Origin: an uncultured Saprospirales bacterium
Lineage (GTDB): Bacteria; Bacteroidota; Bacteroidia; Chitinophagales; Saprospiraceae
Length of the DNA: 43,744 bases
Direction: 5' to 3'
Assembly: GCA_913061325.1 (NCBI GenBank)
Contig: CAJXUU010000007.1
Coordinates: 1 to 43,744 of the forward strand
In this document: one piece after another, positions 36,573 to 43,744 of the stretch
How positions within the stretch are numbered: the first letter of the stretch is position 1
Layout: every line of letters starts with the position of its first letter
Position numbers and translations under genes: made by a program
Notes under the pieces: model-generated
Seen by the model: the letters and a program-made list of their open reading frames with translations, nothing else
Databases searched by the model: none
Told to the model about the DNA's origin: nothing

Positions 36573-37656
36573 AAATTTCTTGCCAATCCATTTCTTTAAT
36601 TCCATCAATAAGTAATACACCCAGACAGCTCAATGTGAAGGCAAGCATAGTAAGACCTAAAACAATGAACATACGTTTTGGGCGAGATTTTTCAAATGGT
36701 ATAGTCTCTTTTTCAACTATATGTAAAGTAGTAAATGATTTATTATAACTTGATTTTAATTTCTTAAGCCTTTCAATCTCAAGTGACATTTCAACGATAC
36801 CTTTATTTTGAGATGTTTCTAATTGCCTTACAGGTAATATTCCTCTATTGAATATTTTAATCAAGCTATCTGTAACTTCAATTTTATTTTTAAGACCAGC
36901 AACATTAGCTTTAACTTTATTAATACTATCTCGCTTTACTTTAAACTTTATCATAGAAGTCAACTTAGCTTCCAATCCTGCAAGTTGACTTTGATTTTCT
37001 GTAGACATTACAGCATAACTACTCGCTTGCTCATAACTTTCTGTGATTTTATATTTTTCTTTTAATGCTGTCAATGAATCACCATAAAGTGTCAAATCTC
37101 TCATTTGATTTTTGATGCCTTCTTCGAGAGATTGTATTGTAAGAAATTGACTTTCTTTGACCATAGCCTGAGCCATATCATCTATTTTCAATCTTATTGC
37201 CTTAACAATATCTCGAGCCAATTTAGGATCAGTATCTTCCACACTAATCATCAAGGCATCAAATTTTGTTTTAGTTGTTTTATACTGTTCGTTAAAATGA
37301 AGCGCAAGCTTTGCTTTTCCTTTTATACTTGAAGTATCAATATCATAATGCTGTGCAAGATTAAATTCATTAATGATAGAATTTTTTACTGTACCACTAT
37401 TGGCTATTGAAAACAATCTATCAAGGTCTTCTCCTGTACCGTAAGTATAGTAAATTTTCTCTCCGCCGCCTATTGGTTCAGGGTTGGCTAAGGTAGGACT
37501 AGCTGCATAAACTATCGTGCTAGAAATATAATAATTAGGCATCATCAATGATCCTATAATACTAATAAGGGCAACTAACCCAGTCACGATAAGTATTTGT
37601 TTTTTCCATTTTGCTAGTGTCGAAAGCACATGGATAAGACTATAATCATTATTCAT
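36559..37656 (-). CDS. Wzz-type chain-length determinant protein
   Basis: This 365-residue protein has transmembrane helices near both ends (about 18-39 and 327-351). Between them lies a long helical region rich in Lys, Glu, Ser and Leu (about 100-310), the architecture of polysaccharide co-polymerases that set chain length. There is no cytoplasmic tyrosine-kinase domain, so it resembles a Wzz rather than a full Wzc. Its position between the flippase and the ligase/polymerase supports this. It ends 14 bases inside the next gene, pointing to coupled translation. Confidence 0.85.
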   Translation of the reverse strand: MNNDYSLIHVLSTLAKWKKQILIVTGLVALISIIGSLMMPNYYISSTIVYAASPTLANPEPIGGGEKIYYTYGTGEDLDRLFSIANSGTVKNSIINEFNLAQHYDIDTSSIKGKAKLALHFNEQYKTTKTKFDALMISVEDTDPKLARDIVKAIRLKIDDMAQAMVKESQFLTIQSLEEGIKNQMRDLTLYGDSLTALKEKYKITESYEQASSYAVMSTENQSQLAGLEAKLTSMIKFKVKRDSINKVKANVAGLKNKIEVTDSLIKIFNRGILPVRQLETSQNKGIVEMSLEIERLKKLKSSYNKSFTTLHIVEKETIPFEKSRPKRMFIVLGLTMLAFTLSCLGVLLIDGIKEMDWQEIYAGK

Positions 37657-37716
37657 TTTGAAATATCTGATTTTTTAGTGTGTAAACGATCTTTCAACGC
37701 TCACAAACATTAAATT

Positions 37717-39168
37717 TTAAGTTGGATTCTTCTTCGAAATCAAGTCAGAAATCAAACGAATGTCTACTAACCTAATAAGTAACGCTGTTATTAGCGAAAA
37801 GCTTATACTAATGACAGCTCTAATTTTCCAATCTAATGGTAGATACACATAAATACTGCCAAAAATAATGGTACAAAACAAGCCAAAACCAAGGACAATA
37901 AAGAGTAAGCGAGTATTAATTTTCACTTTCATAATTGTAATGACCAAAACCATCTGCCCTAGCGTCATTAATGTTTGAGTAATCCATGTTGCTTTTGCAG
38001 CTCCTAAGGCTTGTTGTGATTGTATTAGATAGATATTAAGTCCAAAATTGACACCTACACCTATTAATAATAAAATGTTGATTTCTTTCAAATTATTGTT
38101 AGCCACCAAAAGGCTCCCAAATATATATGCAATAGACAATGCTATAAAACTCAACATAAGATATAACATAATCTCTCCATAATATGGTGTAGCATCTGCA
38201 TGTGCCCAATTCATTATTTCATGACGATAGGTAATCGTTGCAGCAGCTCCAATAAATGTAATTAACACCATCAATCTAAGTCCTATATCAACAAGGTCAT
38301 TTATTATTTTGCTATCCTTGATATTTGCTGCAAACATTGGAAGTAACAAAGCTGCAAATAGATACCCGATCATATTCAAAGCATCCAAAAATCTGTATCC
38401 ATATTCATATATACCAGATTCTCTACCATTATCATTTAATATATGTTCTAACATAACAGAATCCATCCGAGTATATGCAGACATAGAAAATAGAATGAGC
38501 GCATATGGAGCACTCCATCTTAACATTTTTTTGGTGTAGTCCCACGAAAATGCAATCTTAAAACTACCCAAATGCTTGTATAAAATACCCAACGCGACTA
38601 AACATGAAATACTAAAAGCCGCCATTTGCCCATAAGCCAACCAAATGATCTCAAAATTTTCTCTATATGGACTAACCCACGAGAGGACTCCTAGTATAAT
38701 AAGCATCAATAGCTTATCTAATGTAGAAAGCAAACTGTCTATTCTATATTTTCCAATGCCAGCTATGTTTGAACGCAAATAAATGAAAAGTGTACTCAAG
38801 AACAGATTAGCAGTGACCGCCATCATCAAGGGCATCAGTGACGGATCAAAACCTTTTAAAACAAAATAACCAATTGCCAATCCAAAATAAACTAGACCTA
38901 AAATAACTTTCAATCCCAATATCTTTGGCAAATGAAAACCCAATTGATCTGGATTCTTAGCAATATTCTGAGAATTGTAAGATTGAATTCCTGGCTCATG
39001 TACAAACTGCATCAAGAAGGCAATGTTGAACAATACTTTGTACATCCCGTATGTATCAACTCCCACTATATTCTGGATATGGAGATCTACTCCAAATAGA
39101 TACAGAGGTTTGATCAATAAATTGATACCTAGAAGGAAAATGATATTTATGAGGAATTCTTTTTTCAT
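37717..39168 (-). CDS. Polysaccharide flippase (Wzx/MATE-like)
   Basis: This 483-residue protein is almost entirely hydrophobic with about 12-14 membrane segments and the N-terminal pattern of oligosaccharide flippases (GVDTYGMYKVLFNIAFLMQF, about 36-55). It should move lipid-linked glycan across the inner membrane. It is the first gene of the Wzx-Wzz-ligase-FkbM operon. The only plausible start is the ATG at 39168; the next Met is at about residue 42. The promoter box lies only 8 bases upstream, so the transcript may be almost leaderless. No glycosyltransferase accompanies it here. Confidence 0.88.
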   Translation of the reverse strand: MKKEFLINIIFLLGINLLIKPLYLFGVDLHIQNIVGVDTYGMYKVLFNIAFLMQFVHEPGIQSYNSQNIAKNPDQLGFHLPKILGLKVILGLVYFGLAIGYFVLKGFDPSLMPLMMAVTANLFLSTLFIYLRSNIAGIGKYRIDSLLSTLDKLLMLIILGVLSWVSPYRENFEIIWLAYGQMAAFSISCLVALGILYKHLGSFKIAFSWDYTKKMLRWSAPYALILFSMSAYTRMDSVMLEHILNDNGRESGIYEYGYRFLDALNMIGYLFAALLLPMFAANIKDSKIINDLVDIGLRLMVLITFIGAAATITYRHEIMNWAHADATPYYGEIMLYLMLSFIALSIAYIFGSLLVANNNLKEINILLLIGVGVNFGLNIYLIQSQQALGAAKATWITQTLMTLGQMVLVITIMKVKINTRLLFIVLGFGLFCTIIFGSIYVYLPLDWKIRAVISISFSLITALLIRLVDIRLISDLISKKNPT

Positions 39169-39176
39169 CAGAGCAC

Positions 39177-39184
39177 CAAAGATA
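39177..39184 (-). promoter_or_regulatory. -7 element of the surface-glycan operon
   Basis: The minus strand reads TATCTTTG, an exact TAnnTTTG match. Only 8 bases (39176-39169) separate it from the flippase ATG, implying a leader of a few nucleotides or none. It lies just downstream of the ileS terminator, so the operon has its own start. Confidence 0.55.
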
Positions 39185-39232
39185 AAAGGAATTTTGTTGT
39201 GTTAATTTTGAGAAAGTAAAGCGGAGAAAAGT

Positions 39233-39258
39233 AAAAAAGGTGTCGAAATCGACACCTT
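39233..39258 (-). terminator. Intrinsic terminator of ileS
   Basis: On the minus strand AAGGTGTCGA pairs with TCGACACCTT (arms at 39258-39249 and 39246-39237), forming about 9 bp with a small loop. U residues continue to 39233. It starts 41 bases after the ileS stop and separates ileS from the glycan operon. Confidence 0.9.
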
Positions 39259-39298
39259 CTAAAAATTAATATATTTGTTATTAACAAAATAGGTTGGA

Positions 39299-42200
39299 CT
39301 ATACCTTCGTCACTTCAATCATAATTTCCTCACCTTCCAGCAACTCCACCTTCTCTCCACTCGACAATTCAGCAACTGCAGATATTCCATCCGCTAACAC
39401 TTCATTACAAATGTAGTCCGAGAACGAACCAAGCGCCTTCTCTATTTGCTCAGTAGCCGTAACTTGCACATTGATTCGATCCAAAATATTCAAGTCATTT
39501 GATTTTCGTAGGTTTTGGATTCTATTAACTAGCTCTCTTGCTGTGCCTTCAGATATTAATGCTTCACTAAGTTGAACATCTAATGCCACTGTAAGTCCTT
39601 TATCACTCGCAACTTGCCATCCTGGTATATCTTCAGAAATGATTTCTATATCCGCTAATGTCAAATCATACGTTGTACCATTCAGTTCTAACTTATAGCT
39701 ATTTGTCTTTTCGATTTCAGATATCGTCGCTTGATCAAAAGCAGATATTACTCCTACTCCTGCCTTCATATTTGGCCCTAGCATTCTACCTAAGGTCTTG
39801 AAGTTAGGTTTTGCTTTTTTCTTGATCACACCATCGGTATCAGAAATGTATTCTATTTGCTTCACGTTTACCTCTGCCATGATAAGATCTTTCACTGCTT
39901 CCACTTGCTCCTGGAATGATGGATTTAGTACTGGTAACATGATCTTCTGTAACGGTTGACGAACTCTTAAGTTATCTTTCTTACGAAGTGATAATACAAG
40001 AGAAGAGATTCGCTGAGCATAACTCATACGTTGCTCTAATTTATTGTCAATTGCTGACTCATCAGAATCCGGGAATAATGCCAAATGCACTGATTCATTA
40101 TTCTCTAGCTTTGTCGCGCCATTTAAATTTTGATACAACCAATCTGCGAAGAATGGTGCGACGGGTGCCATCATCTTTGAAATTGCTATCATACATTCAT
40201 ATAACGTTTGATATGCTGCGATTTTATCTGCTTCATACTCGCCTTTCCAGAATCTTCTTCTACATAGTCTCACATACCAATTTGATAAGTGCTCATCCAC
40301 AAAGTTTTGGATTTTACGAGTGGCCAAAGTTGGCTCATAGTTAGCATAATCTGCCTCTACATCTTTCTTTAGCGTATTCAATAGTGAGATCACCCATCTA
40401 TCGATCTCTGGTCTATTCGCTAATGGCACACTTTCTTGCTCATATGCAAATCCATCAATATTAGCGTATAGAGAAAAGAAAGAATAAGTATTATAAAGCG
40501 TACCAAAGAATTTTCTTTGAACTTCCACTATTCCATCTACATCAAACTTCAAGTTATCCCAAGGACTGGCATTTGAGATCATATACCATCTCGTAGCATC
40601 AGCACCGTATTTATCGATCGTTTCAAAAGGGTCAACTGTATTGCCTAATCTCTTAGACATTTTTACACCATCTTTCGCTAGAACAAGACCATTTGATACT
40701 ACATTTTTATATGCAACTTTGTCAAATACCATTGACGCTATCGCATGTAAGGTAAAGAACCACCCTCTCGTTTGATCTACCCCTTCTGCAATAAAGTCTG
40801 CTGGGTAGTTCTTCTCAAAGTGGTCTTTATTCTCAAACGGATAGTGAAGTTGGGCATAAGGCATAGCTCCAGAATCAAACCAAACATCTATAAGGTCAAG
40901 TTCTCTCGTTAATTTTTCTCCATCATCACTTACTAAAACTACATCGTCTATGTACGGTCTGTGTAAATCTTTCGGTGTCTCTTGATTCAGTCCAAGCTTC
41001 TTATTTGCTAGAGCTATTTCGTTTGTCAATTCTTCTATAGACCCGATGCATTTCTCGATAGTACCATCTTCTGATCTCCACACTGGTAATGGTATTCCCC
41101 AGTATCTAGATCTCGAAAGGTTCCAATCTTGCAAGTTTTCTAACCAATTACCAAATCTTTTTTCACCTGTATGACTTGGCTTCCAATTGATTGTTTTATT
41201 TAATTCTATCATTCTATCTTTAGAAGCAGTAGTTCTTACAAACCAACTATCTAAAGGGTAGTAAAGAACAGGCTTATCTGTCCTCCAACAATGCGGATAA
41301 CTGTGTACATATTTTTCTACTTTAAATGCCTTATTATCTTCTTTTAGCTTGATTGCAATTTCTACATCTACTGACCTTTCTGGGGCTGAACCCTCTTTGT
41401 AATATTCATTTTTAACAAATTTTCCCCCAACTTCGGGAAGCTCAGCTCTGAACTCTCCTTTTAAATTAACCAAAGGAACGGGGTTTCCATTTTCATCAAG
41501 TACCAATAATGGAGGCACCTCTGGTATAGCTCTCTTGGCTACCATGGCATCATCTGCACCAAAAGTAGGAGCAGTATGAACAACTCCAGTCCCATCTTCT
41601 GTAGTTACGAAATCTCCACCAATTACTCGGAATGCGTTTTCAACATTCTCATACGGAAGTGCATATTCTAATAACTGCTTATATCTGATTCCGATCAAGT
41701 CACTACCTTTTATTTCAGTAGTTACTAAGTAGGGTATCTTCTTGTCTCCTTTATTATAAGTTCCTAATTCTTCTTCAGTTTCTACTTCTTCGAATTTTCC
41801 ACTGAATTGTTTTCCTACCAATGCTTTCGCAAGGATTACTTGATTTGGCTCATGCGTATATTGATTAATTGATTTCACCAATACATAGTCAATCTTAGGC
41901 CCAACGGTCAGGGCTGTATTTGATGGAAGTGTCCAAGGAGTTGTTGTCCATGCTAATATACATATATCCCCTTTCCCTTGTAATATTGCCGGTAAAGTAT
42001 CAGCAATTGTCTCAAATTGAGCTGTTACTGTAGTATCTGTTACATCTTGATAACACCCTGGCTGATTAAGTTCGTGAGTACTTAATCCAGTTCCTGCAGC
42101 TGGAGAGTATGGCTGTATAGAATATCCTTTGTACAGATAATCCTTGTTGTGTAACTGTTTAAGTAACCACCATACAGATTCAATATAATTATTTTCGAAA

Positions 42201-42652
42201 GTGATATATGGATCATTAAGATCAACCCAATACCCCATTTTTTTTGTGATATCATCCCAAACATCTTTATACTGCATTACAGTCTCACGACACTTCTGAT
42301 TATACTCCTCTATAGTGATCGTCTTACCAATATCTTCTTTAGTTATTTCAAGTGCTTTTTCAACCGCTAGTTCTACAGGAAGACCATGAGTATCCCATCC
42401 TCCTTTACGTTCTACACGCTTTCCTTTCATAGTTTGAAATCGGCAGAATAAATCCTTTACAGTTCTACCCATTACGTGGTGAATACCCGGCATACCATTC
42501 GCAGAAGGTGGTCCTTCGTAAAATACAAATGTGTTATCCTTTGACCTTTCGTTTACACTTTTATCAAAGATGCTGTTCGCCGACCAATATTCTGCAATTG
42601 ATTTATCTATTTCTGGAAGGTTAAGACCTTTATACTCTTTGTATTTGCCCAT
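39299..42652 (-). CDS. ileS: Isoleucyl-tRNA synthetase, type 2 with GIHH motif
   Basis: This 1117-residue class I synthetase attaches isoleucine to tRNA-Ile. The ATG at 42652 gives the expected N-terminus MGKYKEYKGLNLPEIDKSI; an in-frame ATG at 42784 would add 44 residues but runs through the leader. Domains in order are the Rossmann core, the editing domain (about 190-420), the KMSKR loop (664-668, in KDGVKMSKRLGN) and the anticodon-binding region. The length, GWDTHGLPVE and WNLSRSRYWG fit the eukaryote-like IleRS2 class. The HIGH motif, normally H-x-G-H, reads G56-I-H-H in NGMPGIHHVMGR. This GxHH version is known from IleRS2 enzymes linked to mupirocin hyper-resistance. Its leader contains a candidate attenuator. 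Confidence 0.97.
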   Translation of the reverse strand: MGKYKEYKGLNLPEIDKSIAEYWSANSIFDKSVNERSKDNTFVFYEGPPSANGMPGIHHVMGRTVKDLFCRFQTMKGKRVERKGGWDTHGLPVELAVEKALEITKEDIGKTITIEEYNQKCRETVMQYKDVWDDITKKMGYWVDLNDPYITFENNYIESVWWLLKQLHNKDYLYKGYSIQPYSPAAGTGLSTHELNQPGCYQDVTDTTVTAQFETIADTLPAILQGKGDICILAWTTTPWTLPSNTALTVGPKIDYVLVKSINQYTHEPNQVILAKALVGKQFSGKFEEVETEEELGTYNKGDKKIPYLVTTEIKGSDLIGIRYKQLLEYALPYENVENAFRVIGGDFVTTEDGTGVVHTAPTFGADDAMVAKRAIPEVPPLLVLDENGNPVPLVNLKGEFRAELPEVGGKFVKNEYYKEGSAPERSVDVEIAIKLKEDNKAFKVEKYVHSYPHCWRTDKPVLYYPLDSWFVRTTASKDRMIELNKTINWKPSHTGEKRFGNWLENLQDWNLSRSRYWGIPLPVWRSEDGTIEKCIGSIEELTNEIALANKKLGLNQETPKDLHRPYIDDVVLVSDDGEKLTRELDLIDVWFDSGAMPYAQLHYPFENKDHFEKNYPADFIAEGVDQTRGWFFTLHAIASMVFDKVAYKNVVSNGLVLAKDGVKMSKRLGNTVDPFETIDKYGADATRWYMISNASPWDNLKFDVDGIVEVQRKFFGTLYNTYSFFSLYANIDGFAYEQESVPLANRPEIDRWVISLLNTLKKDVEADYANYEPTLATRKIQNFVDEHLSNWYVRLCRRRFWKGEYEADKIAAYQTLYECMIAISKMMAPVAPFFADWLYQNLNGATKLENNESVHLALFPDSDESAIDNKLEQRMSYAQRISSLVLSLRKKDNLRVRQPLQKIMLPVLNPSFQEQVEAVKDLIMAEVNVKQIEYISDTDGVIKKKAKPNFKTLGRMLGPNMKAGVGVISAFDQATISEIEKTNSYKLELNGTTYDLTLADIEIISEDIPGWQVASDKGLTVALDVQLSEALISEGTARELVNRIQNLRKSNDLNILDRINVQVTATEQIEKALGSFSDYICNEVLADGISAVAELSSGEKVELLEGEEIMIEVTKV

Positions 42653-42784
42653 GATTTGTATCTCTTTCTTGTAATAAGTGTGTAAAAATATAAAAGTTAA
42701 TGGAGCACACCCCACCAACTCTATGAAAGTGTCCATTTTTCCATTTACTTCGATTTCTGAAGTTGGCAGTTTGGAGACTAACAT

Positions 42785-42860
42785 AAAAAAGCTCTGACGT
42801 CATTACGATCTGTCAGAGCTTTATAAAATATAAGTTGTACTCTATCACAGATCGTGTGAT
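42785..42860 (-). promoter_or_regulatory. Candidate ileS attenuator with anticodon-arm mimic
   Basis: Read on the minus strand, hairpin A is AUCAC-ACGAUCU-GUGAU (42860-42844): 5 bp and a 7-nt loop with GAU, the tRNA-Ile anticodon, at loop positions 3-5. Hairpin B pairs AAAGCUCUGAC (42822-42812) with GUCAGAGCUUU (42798-42788) through 11 perfect bp, with U continuing to 42785, like an intrinsic terminator. The first 7 nt of the B loop (AGAUCGU) are the exact reverse complement of the A loop. No minus-strand gene lies between B and the ileS promoter, so B is in the leader rather than ending another gene. A kissing-loop or tRNA/IleRS-sensing attenuator is inferred. Position 33 of the mimic is C, not the U universal in tRNAs. 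Confidence 0.6.
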
Positions 42861-42905
42861 GAGCTAATAATTATTGTTGATATGTTGTATGCGTTAAACA
42901 TGAGG

Positions 42906-42913
42906 CAAAGATA
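42906..42913 (-). promoter_or_regulatory. -7 promoter element for ileS
   Basis: The minus strand reads TATCTTTG, an exact TAnnTTTG match, 254 bases upstream of the ileS ATG. It places the transcript start near 42900, so the two-hairpin region falls inside the leader. No clear -33 element is seen. Confidence 0.5.
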
Positions 42914-42955
42914 GATTATTTTTAGGATAAGTGGAAATGAATGCCCGAGGTGGGT

Positions 42956-42982
42956 TTCGAGTATCAGGCTTCGGGTATTAGG
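42956..42982. repeat. Imperfect tandem 13-base repeat
   Basis: TTCGAGTATCAGG (42956-42968) and TTCGGGTATTAGG (42970-42982) differ at two positions and are separated by one base. Short TTCGGGTATTAGG-like units are a common intergenic repeat style in Bacteroidota genomes, to my recollection. Confidence 0.75.
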
Positions 42983-43096
42983 TTAGATGCTAATTACGAT
43001 AAAAAGTACTATTGATAGTCTAGCCTTCCAAAAATTTGACAAATATTGAGAACTATTTCGCTCTAATAAAGGTCTCACTTCCGAACAAAATACCAC

Positions 43097-43131
43097 AACG
43101 AATAACGAATAACGAATAACGAATAACGAAT
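43097..43131. repeat. Five tandem copies of the heptamer AACGAAT
   Basis: Five exact head-to-tail copies of AACGAAT run from 43097 to 43131, about 100 bases before the small Gly-rich gene. There are no spacers, so this is not a CRISPR array. Its length may vary by slippage. Confidence 0.95.
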
Positions 43132-43229
43132 AATATCTTACCAAATTTAAATATCACATTATTTTATATTGATTTATTCACAACATGTAGTATATTACAC
43201 AAATTACTAACTATCAAAACAAAATTATT

Positions 43230-43520
43230 ATGGACTTAAGTTTAATCATAGGATTGATTAGTGGAGCATTAGGTGGCAATGGAGCTGCTAAATTGATGCC
43301 CAACAGCTCTCTTGGCACATTATGGAATTCTGTTGCAGGAATTGCGGGTGGAGGTCTAGGAAGTCAAATCCTAGGAATGATTGTCCCATCTCTTGGTGCA
43401 GCTGCAGCTGGAGGAGGTATGGATATCGGTAGCATCGTAGCTCAAATAGCTGGGGGTGGTGTTGGTGGTGGAGTTGTAATGGCTGTCATCGGAATGATAA
43501 AAAAAGCTATGGCAAAGTAG
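43230..43520 (+). CDS. Small glycine/alanine-rich membrane protein
   Basis: This 96-residue protein consists largely of Gly, Ala, Ile, Leu, Val and Met. It has three hydrophobic segments (about 3-16, 36-60 and 70-90) separated by short turns and ends in the basic IKKAMAK. Repeated G-x-x-x-G patterns (GGGLGSQILG, GGGVGGG) suggest tightly packed glycine-zipper helices. Unknown small proteins of this type occur in Bacteroidota and other phyla. It is preceded by AT-rich sequence with the heptamer repeat and followed by a hairpin. A membrane location is well supported; the function is not. Confidence 0.75.
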   Translation: MDLSLIIGLISGALGGNGAAKLMPNSSLGTLWNSVAGIAGGGLGSQILGMIVPSLGAAAAGGGMDIGSIVAQIAGGGVGGGVVMAVIGMIKKAMAK

Positions 43521-43544
43521 AACAGAATCACTTTGTAAGAATAA

Positions 43545-43583
43545 TAAGGAGGACTCTAATCTTAATTGATTTTAGTCCTCTTA
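43545..43583 (+). terminator. Probable terminator after the Gly-rich gene
   Basis: GAGGACT (43549-43555) pairs with AGTCCTC (43574-43580), and TAA/TTA extends the stem past one bulged G (43548). The loop is 18 nt and may partly pair. The following sequence is T-rich but not a clean T-run, so this is a moderate call. Confidence 0.5.
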
Positions 43584-43664
43584 CTATTTTATCATTTTCA
43601 TGCGTTTTATATCGACCAATAAATTCTAATCAAAATCAAATTACAAACCACTTTTCAATCTTTT

Positions 43665-43744
43665 TCAATTCTGAGTCCACTCCAAAAAATCCTCAACACT
43701 AAAAATGTTTCTTTTGGCGATATTTTCATTTATTTCAATTAACT
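43665..43744 (-). CDS. C-terminal end of an unknown gene cut by the contig edge
   Basis: On the minus strand the frame is open from the right edge to TGA at 43667-43665. It encodes about 25 residues with a natural-looking C-terminus, including ENIAKRNIFSVEDFLEWTQN. The composition is protein-like, and the stop is followed by non-coding AT-rich sequence. Too little is present to assign a family. Confidence 0.45.
   Translation of the reverse strand, partial: LIEINENIAKRNIFSVEDFLEWTQN

Larger units (their letters stand above)
42653..43229. other. 577-bp region between ileS and the small Gly-rich gene
   Basis: From right to left this holds a five-copy heptamer repeat (43097-43131), an imperfect 13-base repeat pair (42956-42982), the ileS -7 box (42913-42906), two hairpins with complementary loops (42860-42788) and about 130 bases of leader before the ileS ATG. 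No independent ORF is supported. Confidence 0.75.

Noticed and set aside
39988-40344. 118-codon open frame antisense to ileS
   Set aside because: It is a shadow of the conserved ileS coding sequence with no signal or domain of its own.
42653-42784. 44-residue N-terminal extension of IleRS from the ATG at 42784
   Set aside because: The family N-terminus begins at MGKYKEYKG, and the extension starts directly after the U-run of the leader hairpin.
42844-42860. Anticodon-arm-like hairpin as part of a tRNA-Ile gene
   Set aside because: There is no acceptor stem, D arm, T arm with GTTCGAATC-like sequence or CCA, and position 33 is not U.
43097-43131. CRISPR array
   Set aside because: Copies are 7 bases and directly adjacent with no spacers, and no cas genes are present.

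Overview
The window looks like one whole contig from a draft genome of a marine-type Bacteroidota, most likely a Saprospiria/Saprospiraceae member. The DNA is AT-rich. Several promoters fit the Bacteroidota -7 element TAnnTTTG. Two secreted proteins end in type IX secretion (T9SS) sorting domains. There are DUF5723-like and TonB-C lipoprotein-type envelope proteins, and IleRS, LigA and FabF have Bacteroidota-like sequences. Bases 1-42 are not genomic: they are an untrimmed Illumina Nextera i5 index plus Read-1 adapter, so the natural sequence starts at about base 43. Both ends cut through genes.

Layout. 43-923: 3' part of an unknown gene with a Cys-rich N-terminal stretch. 1008-2768: divergent folB (folate) and glutaryl-CoA dehydrogenase. 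3085-5581: fabF-rnc-pgpA (fatty acid elongation, RNase III, phosphatidylglycerol synthesis), followed by a lipoprotein and a DUF5723-like envelope protein. 8746-10384: overlapping pabB-pabC, making p-aminobenzoate for folate. 10504-15314: a TonB-C lipoprotein and two tandem secreted paralogues that share an N-terminal module but differ at the C-terminus (beta-helix versus coiled-coil stalk). 15510-20593: hflX, a TerB-like protein with a small membrane protein, ligA and a small lipoprotein. 20618-34200: a secretion and envelope region with a 1192-residue outer-membrane protein, an animal-type haem peroxidase with a T9SS tail, a YhhN (lysoplasmalogenase-type) membrane protein, a TlpA-like thioredoxin lipoprotein, a large reprolysin-type metalloprotease with a T9SS tail, and an M28 peptidase. 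39168-34223 (minus): a compact flippase / chain-length / polymerase-ligase / FkbM-methyltransferase operon for a surface glycan, with no glycosyltransferase beside it. 42652-39299 (minus): ileS. 43230-43520: a small glycine-rich membrane protein, then the C-terminal end of another minus-strand gene.

Most genes are housekeeping or envelope functions. The best candidate for something undescribed is the ileS leader (about 42913-42653, minus). Downstream of a TATCTTTG box, the RNA can form a 5-bp/7-nt hairpin with GAU, the tRNA-Ile anticodon, at the anticodon position. An intrinsic-terminator-like hairpin follows, and the first 7 nt of its loop are perfectly complementary to the first loop. This suggests an attenuator controlling isoleucyl-tRNA synthetase by anticodon-arm mimicry or kissing loops. 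The synthetase itself carries the unusual GIHH version of the class I signature motif, known from mupirocin-hyper-resistant IleRS2 enzymes.
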